The notes: a model not told the origin generated them from the letters alone. Positions 32,176-40,187 are shown, numbered from the stretch's first letter. The stretch: 40,187 nt of DNA from JBHEMK01 sp046262635 (GCA_046262635.1 JBHEMK010000019.1:1-40187); one strand, 5' to 3'. Numbers and translations are program-made.

Positions 32176-33557
32176 CAGCCGAGCGCGCGGGGAAGCGCTG
32201 CAACGAGGTCGCTCGCGATCAGGCCGGAGCGCTGCTGCGACTCGATCGACGCCTTCTGTTGGGCAGCGGCGGCGGCGGCGGCCGCAATCCTCGGCTGCAT
32301 CCCCTTGGCGAGGAACGCGGCGAGGATGCCGGTCAGCACGTCGCCGGTCCCGGCCGTGGCGAGCGAGGGGAGGCCGTGCGCAACGACGAGGACACCGTGC
32401 CCCGGCTCGGCCACGAGGGTGTCCGCCCCCTTCAGCACGACGACGCAGCGGAAGCGGCGGGCCGCCTCCTGCACCGCGTCGAGCCGGTGCGCCGAGACCC
32501 ACTCCGACGCGCGGCCGAGGAGCTTTCCGAGCTCCCCGGCGTGCGGCGTGAGCACGCGCGGCGCCGGCCAGTCGGCCGGCTCGAGCTCCGAGAGCGCGTC
32601 GGCGTCGACGACGGCCGGCAGCTCCAGCTCGACGAGCAGCCGTGCGACGACCTCGCGGGCCTCGTCGCTGCGCCCGAGCCCGGGACCGAGCGCCACCGCC
32701 TTCGCCTTGCCCGCGAGCGCGACCACCTCGGCGACCGCCGCGGCGGCGACGATGCCGTCCTTCTCCGACAGCGGCCTCTTGACGGCCTCGAGCAGGCGCT
32801 GCTCGACGATCGGGAGGCTCGACTCGGGCACCGCGACCGTGACGTACCCCGCATCGGCACGCATCGCGGCCTCAGCCGCCAGGCACGGGGCGCCGGTGAA
32901 CCCGCGCGAGCCGCCGACGACGAGCACGTGTCCCGCGGTGTACTTGTTGTCCTCCGGACCGCGCCGCGGTACGAGGCGCAGGACGTCGAGTGAGACGATG
33001 CGGTGCTCGGTCTCCGCCGGCTCGATGCCGATGTCGGAGACGTAGACGGTGCCCGCGTGGAACCGACCGGGCGCAACCTCGAGCCCGACCTTCGGCCCGT
33101 GGAAGGTCACCGTCGTCGCGGCGCGCACGGCGGCGCCCGCGATCTCTCCGGTCGAGGCGTTCACGCCCGACGGAAGGTCGATGGAGACGATCGGCACCCG
33201 GGCGCAGTTGATCGACTCGATCAGGGCTGCAGCCTCCGGCCGCGGCTCGCCCTCGAAGCCTGTGCCGAAGAGCGCGTCGACGATCACGTCAGGCTCACCG
33301 AGCTCGGTGTCGTGCGACGCGGCCACCACGACGCGCACCTCGCGGCCTGCTGCCCGGATGAGCTCCGCCGCGATGCGCCCGTCGCCGCCGTTCGAGCCGC
33401 CGCCGCAGACGACGGTCCAGCGCATCGCCCCGTGGAAGGCCGAGAGCGCAGTGCGCGCGGCCGATTCGCCGGCGCGCCGCATCAGCTCGTCCATCGAGCC
33501 GGCGTGACGTTCCTCGGCGGCACGCATCTCGGCGGCGGTGTAGAGCGGCTGGAACAT
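32175..33557 (-). CDS. nnr: Bifunctional NAD(P)H-hydrate epimerase / ADP-dependent NAD(P)H-hydrate dehydratase
   Basis: 460 residues. The N-terminal YjeF_N epimerase (~1-195) shows CGGGSNGGDGRIAAELI and VDALFGTGFEG. The C-terminal ribokinase-like dehydratase (~210-460) shows YTAGHVLVVGGSRGFTGAP, LGPGLGR, VLTPHAGE and GTGDVLTGILAAFLA (ATP/ADP anion hole with catalytic Asp). It repairs hydrated nicotinamide cofactors. Coupled by TGATG junctions to acpS upstream and alr downstream. Confidence 0.95.
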   Translation of the reverse strand: MFQPLYTAAEMRAAEERHAGSMDELMRRAGESAARTALSAFHGAMRWTVVCGGGSNGGDGRIAAELIRAAGREVRVVVAASHDTELGEPDVIVDALFGTGFEGEPRPEAAALIESINCARVPIVSIDLPSGVNASTGEIAGAAVRAATTVTFHGPKVGLEVAPGRFHAGTVYVSDIGIEPAETEHRIVSLDVLRLVPRRGPEDNKYTAGHVLVVGGSRGFTGAPCLAAEAAMRADAGYVTVAVPESSLPIVEQRLLEAVKRPLSEKDGIVAAAAVAEVVALAGKAKAVALGPGLGRSDEAREVVARLLVELELPAVVDADALSELEPADWPAPRVLTPHAGELGKLLGRASEWVSAHRLDAVQEAARRFRCVVVLKGADTLVAEPGHGVLVVAHGLPSLATAGTGDVLTGILAAFLAKGMQPRIAAAAAAAAQQKASIESQQRSGLIASDLVAALPRALG

Positions 33558-33925
33558 CAGGCCGGGTCGGCGACCACCGCAACCGCTGCCGCCAGCTCGC
33601 GCGAGTGGGTCATCGAGAGGTCGATCCGGCCGGCCTGGACGCGCGCTGCCCACGTTGCAGCGCGGCCGTGCAGCGTGACGGCGGGCTTCGGGCGGCCGAC
33701 GATCTCGATCTCCTTCCAGGCGAACGCACGCGCCACGCCGAGCCCCAGCGCCTTCCCCACCGCCTCCTTGCCGGCGAAACGGCCGGCGTAGCTCTGGGCC
33801 GGGTTCTTGCGCGCGTCGCAGTCGGCGATCTCGGCCTCGGTGAAGCAGCGCTCGCGGAAGCCTGGATAGCGCTCGAGCGCCCGCCGGACCCGCTCGATCT
33901 CGATCAGATCGATTCCCACTCTCAC
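33557..33925 (-). CDS. acpS: Holo-[acyl-carrier-protein] synthase
   Basis: 122 residues from the GTG at 33925, in a GTGA overlap with the HAD gene; a longer in-frame start at 33943 is less likely. Mg-binding Asp6 in GIDLIEIERV and Glu in FAGKEAVGKALG are the conserved pair of the AcpS family. It transfers 4'-phosphopantetheine from CoA to acyl carrier protein, making this operon functionally related to fabI elsewhere in the window. Ends in TGATG with nnr. Confidence 0.94.
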   Translation of the reverse strand: MRVGIDLIEIERVRRALERYPGFRERCFTEAEIADCDARKNPAQSYAGRFAGKEAVGKALGLGVARAFAWKEIEIVGRPKPAVTLHGRAATWAARVQAGRIDLSMTHSRELAAAVAVVADPA

Positions 33926-34698
33926 GGATGCTGTTCGAGCCACTCCGGGAGCTGCGCGATCGAGGAGACGATCCCGTCCGGCCGCACGCCGAACTCGTCG
34001 ACGGCGTCCGGCCGGAACTTGCCGGTGCGGACGAGCACGGTGCGCAGGCCGACCTTCTGCGCTCCAGCGATGTCTGCCTCGACGTCGTCGCCGACCATCC
34101 AGGCGAGTTCAGCGTCGGCGTCCAGGGACTCGAGTGCGGCGTCGAAGTAGGACGGGCTCGGCTTGCCGAGGACCGTCGCCTCGAGGCCGGAGGCGTACTC
34201 GAGGCCGCCCACGTAGACGCCGGCGTCGAGCAGCGGCCCGCGCTTTGTCTGCCACCAGCGGTTGCGGTGGAGGCAGTAGAGGTCCGCACCCATCTGGAGC
34301 TCAGAGAAGGCCCGAGCCAGATTCATGAAGCTGAAGACCCGGTCGGTCTCGGGCGTCTCGTCGGCGCCGCCGATCAGGACGGCGTCGGCGCCCTCGCCCA
34401 CGAGCTCGACGCCCTCGAGTTCAGCGATGATCGCGTGCATCGTCAGCGCGAGCACCCGCTTGCCCGCCAGCGCCCGCGCCGCCGCCGCGGCAGTCGTCTG
34501 GAGCTCCTCGTCGTCGAGCTCGACCCCGAAGCCGCGCAGTTCCTCGACGAGCTGGCGGCGCGACTGTGTCGTATTGTTCGTGACGAAGCGGATCCGGTGT
34601 CCGGCCTCCCGCAGCCCACGGACCGCCTCGGCGGCGCCGGGGATCGACTCGCCGGAGACGTGGAGGACGCCGTCGACGTCGAGCAGAATGGCCGCCAT
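33922..34698 (-). CDS. HAD-superfamily IIA phosphatase (NagD/PLP-phosphatase-like)
   Basis: 258 residues from the ATG at 34698. Motif I is LLDVDGVLHVSG (nucleophile Asp7, acid Asp9), motif II FVTNNTTQSRR, motif III Lys in LGKPSPSYF, motif IV WMVGDDVEADIAGAQ. A long C2-type cap is between II and III. Family members act on PLP, glycerol phosphate or nucleotides, or on phospho-His/Lys; substrate here is unknown. It is the first gene of the operon; its ATG overlaps the ATG of divergent arfB inside CATG. Confidence 0.9.
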   Translation of the reverse strand: MAAILLDVDGVLHVSGESIPGAAEAVRGLREAGHRIRFVTNNTTQSRRQLVEELRGFGVELDDEELQTTAAAAARALAGKRVLALTMHAIIAELEGVELVGEGADAVLIGGADETPETDRVFSFMNLARAFSELQMGADLYCLHRNRWWQTKRGPLLDAGVYVGGLEYASGLEATVLGKPSPSYFDAALESLDADAELAWMVGDDVEADIAGAQKVGLRTVLVRTGKFRPDAVDEFGVRPDGIVSSIAQLPEWLEQHP

Positions 34699-35104
34699 GC
34701 AGCCCGAGTCTATTCGCGTCACACGCTCCGTCGTACTGCCGCTCGCCGAGGTGACCTTCCGGACCTCCCGGTCGAGCGGGCCCGGGGGCCAGCACGCGCA
34801 GACCTCCGAGACCCGGGTCGAGGCGATCCTCGAGGTCGAGGCCTCGGCGGCGCTGAGCGCAGCCCAGAAGCGCCGGGTCGTCGGCAAGGCAGGGCCGGTG
34901 GTGCGCGCGGTCGCCCAGGACGAGCGCAGCCAGCTTCAAAACAAGGAGCTTGCGCTCGAGCGTCTGGTCGAGAAGCTGCGCGCCGCCCTGCAGGTGGAAC
35001 GGCACCGCGTCCCGACCACGCCGAGCAAGGCCGCGCGCGAACGGCGCCTGGACCAGAAGAAGCGCCGCGGCGAGACCAAGCGGCTGCGGCGCCCGCCCGG
35101 GTAG
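34697..35104 (+). CDS. arfB: Peptidyl-tRNA hydrolase ArfB/YaeJ (ribosome rescue)
   Basis: 135 residues from the ATG at 34697. The catalytic GGQ (Gly30-Gly31-Gln32) is in SRSSGPGGQHAQ. The Lys/Arg-rich C-terminal tail (SKAARERRLDQKKRRGETKR) is the part that enters the empty mRNA channel of a stalled ribosome. No codon-recognition domain is present, which distinguishes it from RF1/RF2. It releases peptides from ribosomes at the end of broken mRNA. Its TAG stop directly abuts the stop of convergent glmS. Confidence 0.95.
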   Translation: MQPESIRVTRSVVLPLAEVTFRTSRSSGPGGQHAQTSETRVEAILEVEASAALSAAQKRRVVGKAGPVVRAVAQDERSQLQNKELALERLVEKLRAALQVERHRVPTTPSKAARERRLDQKKRRGETKRLRRPPG

Positions 35105-36931
35105 CTACTCGACGGTGACGGTCTTGGCCAGGTTGCGCGGCTGATCGACGTTCAGGCCGCGGAGGCGCGCGATCCGGTAGGCCAGCAGCTGCAGCGGCAG
35201 GACCGCGAGCGGCGCCTGCAGGAAGTTCGGCGTGCGCGGGACGTAGATGACGTCATCGGCATGGTGCTGGATGTCCTCGTTTCCGTCGGTCGCGATCGCG
35301 ATCACGTGCGCGCCGCGGGCGCGCGTCTCCTGGATGTTCGAAACGATCTTGTCGTACACATGGATGTTGGTCGCGACAACCACGACCGGCGTCCCCTCCT
35401 CGAGCAGTGCGATCGGCCCGTGCTTCATCTCGCCTGCCGAATAGGCCTCGGTGGGAATGTAGGAGATCTCCTTCAGCTTGAGCGCACCCTCGAGCGCCAC
35501 GGGCAACCCGATGTGGCGGCCGAGGTAGAGGAAGAACGGCCTGTCGTAGAACCGCTGGGCGATCTCCTCGATCGGATGGTCGCCGTCAAGAAACTCCGCG
35601 ATCTTCTTCGGCAGCTCGTAGACGGCGTCAAGGATGAACTCGACCTCGTCCGCCGGCAGAGTCTTCCGCACCTGCGCGAGTTTCAACGCGAGCAGGTAGA
35701 GCAGGGAGACCTGGGCCGTGAACGTCTTCGAGGCCGCGACGCCGACCTCGAGCCCGCAGCGTGTGTAGAGCACCGAGCCGACCTCGCGCGTGATCTGCGT
35801 CCCCATCATGTTCGTGACCGCAACGGTATGCGCGCCCGCCCGGCGGGCGAGCTTCATCGCCTCGAGCGTGTCGCGCGTCTCGCCCGACTGGGACATTCCG
35901 ATCACGAGCGTGTCCTTGGAGAGCACCGGGTTCCGGTAGATCCACTCGCTCGCGATGTCGGGCTCGCAGGGCAGGCGCACCCATTCCTCGAGCACGTAGC
36001 GTCCGACGACGCCCGCGTGGTAGGAGGTGCCGCAGGCAAGGATGACGATCCGGCGCAGGTTGCGGATCTGCTCGTCGTCGAGGCCGAGGCTCTCGAGCAC
36101 GAGGTGGCCGTGGCGAACGCGGTCGCCGATTGTCTCGGCGACGGCATCGGGCTGCTCGTAGATCTCCTTGAGCATGAAGGTCTCGTAGCCGCCCTTCTCG
36201 GCGACCTCGTCGTCCCAGTCGACCGGCTCGATCTGCTTGTGCTCGACGACCCCGTTCGCGTCGTAGAAGGTCGAGCCCTCGGGCGTGATCGCAACGACCT
36301 CGCCGTCCTCGATCAGCTGGATCTGCCTCGTCTCGCGCAAAAACGCCGCGATCGACGATGCGAGAAACATCTCGCCGTCGCCGACGCCGACGACGAGCGG
36401 GCACTGGTGCCGCGCGCCCACGAGCAGATCAGGGTGCTCCGAGTGGATGACGACGAAGGCGAAGTGTCCCTCGAGATCGGCGTACGCCGCACGCACGGCC
36501 TCGACGAGATCGCCGGCGTAGTGGCGTTCGACGAGGTGGGCGACGACCTCGGCGTCGGTCTCGGTGCGGACCGTGTGGCCCTCGTCCTGAAGGGTGCCGC
36601 GGAGCTCGCGGTAGTTCTCGACGATGCCGTTCAGGACGATCGCGAGCTTGCAGGGGTCACAGCCCGTCAAGGGATGCGCGTTCAGCTCGGAGACGGCACC
36701 GTGGGTTGCCCAGCGGGTGTGGCCGAGACCGTGGTTGGAGGAGGAGCCGTTCGGCCCGGCGGCATCCTTCAGGTTCTGGAGATTTCCGACTGCGCGAACG
36801 TAGTCGAGCCCGACGGTCTCGCGGAGCGCGATGCCCGCCGAGTCGTAGCCGCGGTATTCGAGGCGCTCGAGGCCCCTGAGCAGGAGCGGCTTGGCTTCAC
36901 GAGGCCCGACGTATCCGATGATCCCGCACAC
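35105..36931 (-). CDS. glmS: Glutamine-fructose-6-phosphate aminotransferase (isomerizing)
   Basis: 608 residues, GTG start with AAGGAG 6 nt upstream. The glutaminase domain begins MCGIIGYVG (nucleophile Cys2 after Met removal) and includes TRWATHGAVSELNAHP. Two SIS isomerase domains follow (ACGTSYHAGVVG; SQSGETRDTLEA; GRHIGLPVALEGALKLKE). The C-terminus ends NLAKTVTVE as expected. It makes glucosamine-6-phosphate for cell wall synthesis; glmM, next step in the pathway, is the neighbouring upstream gene on the same strand but with a 112-bp gap that probably carries a promoter. No glmS ribozyme is evident in that gap. Confidence 0.97.
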   Translation of the reverse strand: MCGIIGYVGPREAKPLLLRGLERLEYRGYDSAGIALRETVGLDYVRAVGNLQNLKDAAGPNGSSSNHGLGHTRWATHGAVSELNAHPLTGCDPCKLAIVLNGIVENYRELRGTLQDEGHTVRTETDAEVVAHLVERHYAGDLVEAVRAAYADLEGHFAFVVIHSEHPDLLVGARHQCPLVVGVGDGEMFLASSIAAFLRETRQIQLIEDGEVVAITPEGSTFYDANGVVEHKQIEPVDWDDEVAEKGGYETFMLKEIYEQPDAVAETIGDRVRHGHLVLESLGLDDEQIRNLRRIVILACGTSYHAGVVGRYVLEEWVRLPCEPDIASEWIYRNPVLSKDTLVIGMSQSGETRDTLEAMKLARRAGAHTVAVTNMMGTQITREVGSVLYTRCGLEVGVAASKTFTAQVSLLYLLALKLAQVRKTLPADEVEFILDAVYELPKKIAEFLDGDHPIEEIAQRFYDRPFFLYLGRHIGLPVALEGALKLKEISYIPTEAYSAGEMKHGPIALLEEGTPVVVVATNIHVYDKIVSNIQETRARGAHVIAIATDGNEDIQHHADDVIYVPRTPNFLQAPLAVLPLQLLAYRIARLRGLNVDQPRNLAKTVTVE

Positions 36932-37043
36932 CCGAAGCTCCTTTCGACCGCCGCCTCACGCACGGGTGAATTTTTTCTGTCCAAAGTCGCCTTCCAAAGA
37001 CCAACGAGCCCGGCCGTAACGACCCGACATCGGTTCGATCAGG

Positions 37044-38315
37044 TCAGCCGAGCTCCCGTGAAACGAGAGCGGCAATGCTACCACAGAGTTGCTCGGCTTC
37101 CATCGCCGTCTCGGCCTCGGCGAGCACACGGATCACCGGCTCCGTTCCCGAGGGCCGCACCAGGACGCGGCCCGTGCCCTCCAGCTCCCGATTGAGCCGC
37201 TCGGCCTCATCGAGCACCGCCCGCGGCACCTCGCGACGCGAGACCGCCACGTTCTGCCTCGCCTGCGGGAAGAGCGGCATCACGGCGGCCGCCTCGGCCA
37301 GCGTCCGGCCAGAGAGGGCGGCGCATAGCAGCAGCGCCGCGGCGAGACCGTCGCCCGTGACGTGGTCGCGCAGGTAGATGATGTGGCCCGACTGCTCGCC
37401 GCCGAGGAGACCGCCATCGCGGCGGAGGGCCTCGAGCACGTAGCGGTCGCCGACCTCGGTCGTGACGACGCGGATCCCCCGCTCGGCCATCAGCCGGTGG
37501 AAGCCGAGGTTCGCCATCGAGGTGACGGCCACGAGCTCGACGCCGAGGTCGAGCGCCAGGATCGCGACGATCTGGTCACCGTCGACGACCTCGCCGTCGC
37601 CGTCCACCGCGAGCATGCGGTCGCCGTCCCCGTCGAAGGCGATCCCGAGATCGAAGCTGCCCCTCGTCACCATCCGTTGCAAGGCTCTCAGGTCGGTGGC
37701 GCCGCAGCCGACGTTGATGTTCATGCCGTCCGGATCGTCGCCGATCGTCTCGACCTCGGCGCCGAGCTGCTCGAAGGCGCGCGGGGCGAGACCGGAGTAG
37801 GCGCCGTTGGCGCAATCGACCGCGAGACGCAGGCCGGCCAGATCCGAGCCGAAGCGCTCGAGCACGTGCTCGAGGTAGCTGTCGACGGCGACATCGACGC
37901 GGTCGAAGGCCGCTGCCTCGGTCACGACGCGGTGCGGCGAGTCCATCAGCGCTTCGATCTCCTCCTCTGCCGCGTCGGTGAGCTTTCGGCCCTCGTGGTC
38001 GAAGAACTTGACCCCGTTGTACTCGGGCGGGTTGTGCGAGGCGGAAATGACGACGCCGAGATCGAGCGCGAGCAGGGCCACGGCGGGTGTGGGCAGGATC
38101 CCGGCCAACACGGCGCTGCCACCGGCGGAGAGGACGCCCCGGGCGAACGCCTCCTCGAGCTCCTCCCCGGAGGCCCGGGTGTCGCGGCCGAGGAAGACGC
38201 GGCCCCGGCGGGACCAGACGGTCGCGGCGCGGCCGAGCCGCTCGACGAGCTCGGGTGTGATCAGCTCGCCCACGATCCCACGGACACCGTCGGTCCCGAA
38301 GTACCTGCGCGCCAC
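37044..38315 (-). CDS. glmM: Phosphoglucosamine mutase
   Basis: 423 residues from the GTG at 38315 (MARRYFGTDGVRG); longer in-frame extensions run over rpsI and are rejected. Catalytic phosphoserine Ser93 is in ISASHNPPEYNGVKFF, metal loop in FDGDGDRMLAVD, sugar-binding GGEQSGHIIY, and phosphate-binding RPSGTEPVIRV. Converts glucosamine-6-P to glucosamine-1-P. Starts 11 nt after rpsI, so it belongs to the ribosomal-protein operon. Confidence 0.96.
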   Translation of the reverse strand: MARRYFGTDGVRGIVGELITPELVERLGRAATVWSRRGRVFLGRDTRASGEELEEAFARGVLSAGGSAVLAGILPTPAVALLALDLGVVISASHNPPEYNGVKFFDHEGRKLTDAAEEEIEALMDSPHRVVTEAAAFDRVDVAVDSYLEHVLERFGSDLAGLRLAVDCANGAYSGLAPRAFEQLGAEVETIGDDPDGMNINVGCGATDLRALQRMVTRGSFDLGIAFDGDGDRMLAVDGDGEVVDGDQIVAILALDLGVELVAVTSMANLGFHRLMAERGIRVVTTEVGDRYVLEALRRDGGLLGGEQSGHIIYLRDHVTGDGLAAALLLCAALSGRTLAEAAAVMPLFPQARQNVAVSRREVPRAVLDEAERLNRELEGTGRVLVRPSGTEPVIRVLAEAETAMEAEQLCGSIAALVSRELG

Positions 38316-38326
38316 GCGGCGCCTGG

Positions 38327-38722
38327 CTAGCGCTTGGAAAACTGGGGAGCTTTGCGCGCCTTGTGCAGGCCGGCCTTCTTGCGCTCGACGATGCGGGCAT
38401 CCCGGGTCAGAAAGCCCTCCCGCTTCAGCGCGACGCGGATCTCGGGATTCGACTCGACGAGGGCGCGGGCGATCCCGTGCCGCACCGCGCCGGCCTGGCC
38501 GCTCGGGCCGCCGCCGTGCACGCGGACACGGATGTCGTACTGGTCCTCTACCCCGGCCACCTTGAGCGGCGCCAGGGCGAGCACGCGATGCGCCGCGCGC
38601 GGGAAGTAGGCCTCGATCGTCCGGCCGTTGAACCACGTCGTCCCGTCACCCGGGCGAAGGATCACACGCGCGACCGACGTCTTGCGCTTGCCGGTTCCGC
38701 GGTACTGAGCAATCTCGTTCAT
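38327..38722 (-). CDS. rpsI: 30S ribosomal protein S9
   Basis: 131 residues from the ATG at 38722, with GGAG 9 nt upstream inside the end of rplM. Family signatures are YRGTGKRKTSVARV, GGGPSGQAGAVRHGIARAL and the basic C-terminus LHKARKAPQFSKR whose last residues reach the P site. Follows rplM by 3 nt, the universal bacterial arrangement. Confidence 0.98.
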   Translation of the reverse strand: MNEIAQYRGTGKRKTSVARVILRPGDGTTWFNGRTIEAYFPRAAHRVLALAPLKVAGVEDQYDIRVRVHGGGPSGQAGAVRHGIARALVESNPEIRVALKREGFLTRDARIVERKKAGLHKARKAPQFSKR

Positions 38723-38725
38723 CAA

Positions 38726-39160
38726 CTACGTCTCCAGGTTGAGCGGCTTCGGAGCCTGGGCCTCGTGCGGGTGCTCCGGCCCGGCATAGATCTTCAGCTT
38801 GTTCAGCTGCTTGGCGGCAAGCCGGTTCTTCGGCAGCATGCCCTTGACCGCGACGCGCAGAACCTCCGCCGGGCGGCGGTCGAGCTGCTCGCGCAGGGTG
38901 CGCGTGCGCAGCCCGCCGGGATAGCCCGAGTGCCGGTAGTACTGCTTCTGGTCGAGCTTGTTGCCGGTGACGGCGATCTTCTCTGCGTTGACGACCACGA
39001 CGAAATCGCCGGTGTCGACGTGCGGGGTGTACTGCGGCTTACCCTTGCCGCGCAGAGCCTCGGCGATGCGCGTGGCGAGACGCCCGAGGGTCCTGCCCTC
39101 GGCATCCACGAGATACCACTCGCGTGTGATCTCCCCGGGCTTGGCGTTGTACGTCTTCAT
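38726..39160 (-). CDS. rplM: 50S ribosomal protein L13
   Basis: 144 residues from the ATG at 39160. REWYLVDAEGRTLGRLATRIAEAL, DTGDFVVVVNAEKIAVTG, YYRHSGYPGGLR and AVKGMLPKNRLA are diagnostic. The start overlaps the stop of the uracil-DNA glycosylase-like gene by ATGA, so L13 translation is coupled to a gene normally unrelated to this operon. Confidence 0.98.
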   Translation of the reverse strand: MKTYNAKPGEITREWYLVDAEGRTLGRLATRIAEALRGKGKPQYTPHVDTGDFVVVVNAEKIAVTGNKLDQKQYYRHSGYPGGLRTRTLREQLDRRPAEVLRVAVKGMLPKNRLAAKQLNKLKIYAGPEHPHEAQAPKPLNLET

Positions 39161-39708
39161 CGACACTCGAAAAAGTGGCGCACATCGGGTGCGCCGGCGG
39201 CGAACGATAGCAGCCCGGCCCGGAAATCCGAGGCACCGCCGTGGGACGGATGGCGGATGGACGGCGCGCCCGTGACGGCCGCCGCGAGCCGTCCGACGGC
39301 GATCACCCGCCGGCCCGCGCTCAGCTCGGCGAGGAAGGGACGGGCGGCCTCGATCTCGGCCCTCGTCGGCGCCCGGTTCGAGCTCGTCGTCCCCGGATGC
39401 GTCGGGACGACGTTCCACAGGAGCACGAGGTCCTCCAGATCGAGCTCCTGGAGGGCACGGTGAACGATCGTGGCTGTCGCCTCCGCTCGGCCCCGGCCGG
39501 TCAGCTGCCGCTCGGAGGTGAACGGGATCCCGCTGACCCTCGCCCCGCGGTAGCCGGCAGCCTCCCCGACGAGCACGACCGGCGCCCCGTTGCGAGCTTC
39601 AAGGTAGGCGGCGAGCCGGGCCCGCCGCACCGGTGAGCGGGCGTACTGGTTGTAGGTGGCACCGATTCGCGTTGCGGCGAGCCGGTCGACGAGCCGAGCC
39701 GCATTCAT
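39157..39708 (-). CDS. Uracil-DNA glycosylase superfamily protein
   Basis: 183 residues from the ATG at 39708; the arginine-rich upstream extension is rejected. Motif A region is VVLVGEAAGYRGARVSGIPF, followed by LLWNVVPTHP and AVGRLAAAV, and the distal motif is IRHPSHGG (the HPS catalytic-loop His). No iron-sulfur cysteines are visible, which argues against the UDG4/UDG5 thermophile type. It would excise uracil or a related base, or be a non-catalytic relative. It is the first gene of the operon with rplM, rpsI and glmM. Confidence 0.8.
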   Translation of the reverse strand: MNAARLVDRLAATRIGATYNQYARSPVRRARLAAYLEARNGAPVVLVGEAAGYRGARVSGIPFTSERQLTGRGRAEATATIVHRALQELDLEDLVLLWNVVPTHPGTTSSNRAPTRAEIEAARPFLAELSAGRRVIAVGRLAAAVTGAPSIRHPSHGGASDFRAGLLSFAAGAPDVRHFFECR

Positions 39709-40032
39709 CCGGAGGCGCGGCTGACGGCGAGGTGCAGTCCGATCCGCACGCCGCAGACGCGAACGGTTCGCCGTGCGCTCGCGGCCAGCCGACAGAGGCT
39801 CGGGCGGCAGCCGAACCTCCGATCCGGCGAGAGCCGCTCTGCCTGGATCCGCTCGGCCGCGCGGGGGCACGTCGATCCCGGGTGCAGGTTCAGCCGGGCT
39901 GAGGACACCGGTGCACCCCCGGGCGCGTCGGCAAAAGAGGCCTCGAAATACGCCGCGAGCCTCGCCGACCCGCCAGGTTTGGGCTCACGGACGAGGCTGG
40001 GCGTCCACAGGTGCCCGGGTGCGGACCCGGGG
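39709..40032. promoter_or_regulatory. Leader/intergenic region between guaA and the UDG-rplM operon with strong secondary structure
   Basis: No gene is seen. It should carry the promoter for the ribosomal-protein operon. CCCGGGTGCA (39877-39886) can pair with TGCACCCCCGGG (39912-39923) with a 2-nt bulge, enclosing an inner CAGC-CGG-GCTG hairpin. A second hairpin (CCCGGGT-GCGG-ACCCGGG, 40014-40031) lies 1 nt past the guaA stop and may act as its terminator although there is no T-tract. Confidence 0.5.
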
Positions 40033-40187
40033 CTATTCCCATTCGATCGTGGCAGGCGGCTTCGAGGAGATGTCGAGTGCGACCCGGTTCACCCCGGGGA
40101 TCTCGTTGATGATCCGGCTTGAGATCGTCTCGAGCAGGTCGTAGGGGAGTCGCGCCCAGTCCGCCGTCATCGCGTCGTCCGAGGTGA
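40033..40187 (-). CDS. guaA: GMP synthase (glutamine-hydrolysing), C-terminal end only
   Basis: The last ~50 residues, cut by the right edge of the window. The minus strand reads TSDDAMTADWARLPYDLLET, then ISSRIINEINGVNRVALD and the near-invariant GuaA C-terminus KPPATIEWE before a TAG at 40033-40035. The dimerisation domain of GMP synthase is unmistakable. The enzyme aminates XMP to GMP. The rest of the gene lies to the right. Confidence 0.96.
   Translation of the reverse strand, partial: TSDDAMTADWARLPYDLLETISSRIINEIPGVNRVALDISSKPPATIEWE

Noticed and set aside
36932..37043. glmS ribozyme upstream of glmS
   Set aside because: The 112-bp gap is too short and lacks the conserved core and P2.1 pseudoknot pattern; the start is preceded by an ordinary AAGGAG site.
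1..40187. CRISPR arrays, intact insertion sequences, rRNA operons, origins
   Set aside because: No regularly spaced repeats, transposase genes with terminal inverted repeats, rRNA sequence or DnaA-box cluster were seen.

Overview
The window is very high in GC and densely packed. Gene content and order suggest an actinobacterium-related genome, most like deep-branching Thermoleophilia (Gaiella/Solirubrobacter type). This is inferred from the block guaA / UDG-rplM-rpsI-glmM / glmS / HAD-acpS-nnr-alr, which resembles the actinobacterial ribosomal-protein/cell-wall neighbourhood, from frequent GTG/TTG starts, and from an unusual class I isoleucyl-tRNA synthetase. No taxonomic search was possible.

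Layout. 1-6.3 kb: 3' part of a flavoprotein monooxygenase, tRNA-Pro(UGG), a secreted CAP-domain protein, and a five-GAF/PAS histidine kinase followed directly by a single-domain response regulator. 6.3-7.56 kb: a gene-poor stretch with a multiply frameshifted tyrosine-integrase relic and a terminator-like hairpin. 7.56-19.3 kb: housekeeping and metabolic genes, namely ispH, an aminotransferase, an F420/NADP-type oxidoreductase, a zinc-ribbon protein, ileS, trxA, a DUF2231 membrane protein, a lipid kinase, a Nudix hydrolase, a 45-residue acidic protein coupled to a cyclic-nucleotide-binding protein, a serine hydrolase, RidA and a YbdK-type carboxylate-amine ligase.

The most striking locus is 19268-19726. 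It is a peroxiredoxin-like (redoxin) gene interrupted by one in-frame UGA exactly at the peroxidatic cysteine position. A perfect 7-bp hairpin with loop CGGGA follows at the distance expected of a bacterial SECIS element. I read it as a selenocysteine-containing redoxin that standard gene calling would truncate.

19.7-22.9 kb is an accessory stretch: a DUF429-like RNase H-fold protein, a PIN-domain toxin with a 30-residue overlapping partner, and a ribbon-helix-helix/MazF toxin-antitoxin pair with an 8-bp direct-repeat operator. The toxin-antitoxin part is bounded by a 22-nt imperfect direct repeat (20/22) whose right copy is the 3' end of fabI, so it may be a small element inserted at the fabI 3' end.

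22.9-30.4 kb: fabI, a large secreted subtilase, an SDR, a MarR regulator, and a secreted PD40/Ig-like/RTX protein. 30.4-40.2 kb: a five-gene minus-strand operon with overlapping ends (HAD phosphatase, acpS, nnr, alr, methyltransferase), divergent arfB, glmS, then UDG-rplM-rpsI-glmM and the 3' end of guaA. Gene junctions are extremely tight: start codons of two divergent pairs overlap within CATG, and stop codons of two convergent pairs overlap within CTAG or TTAA.
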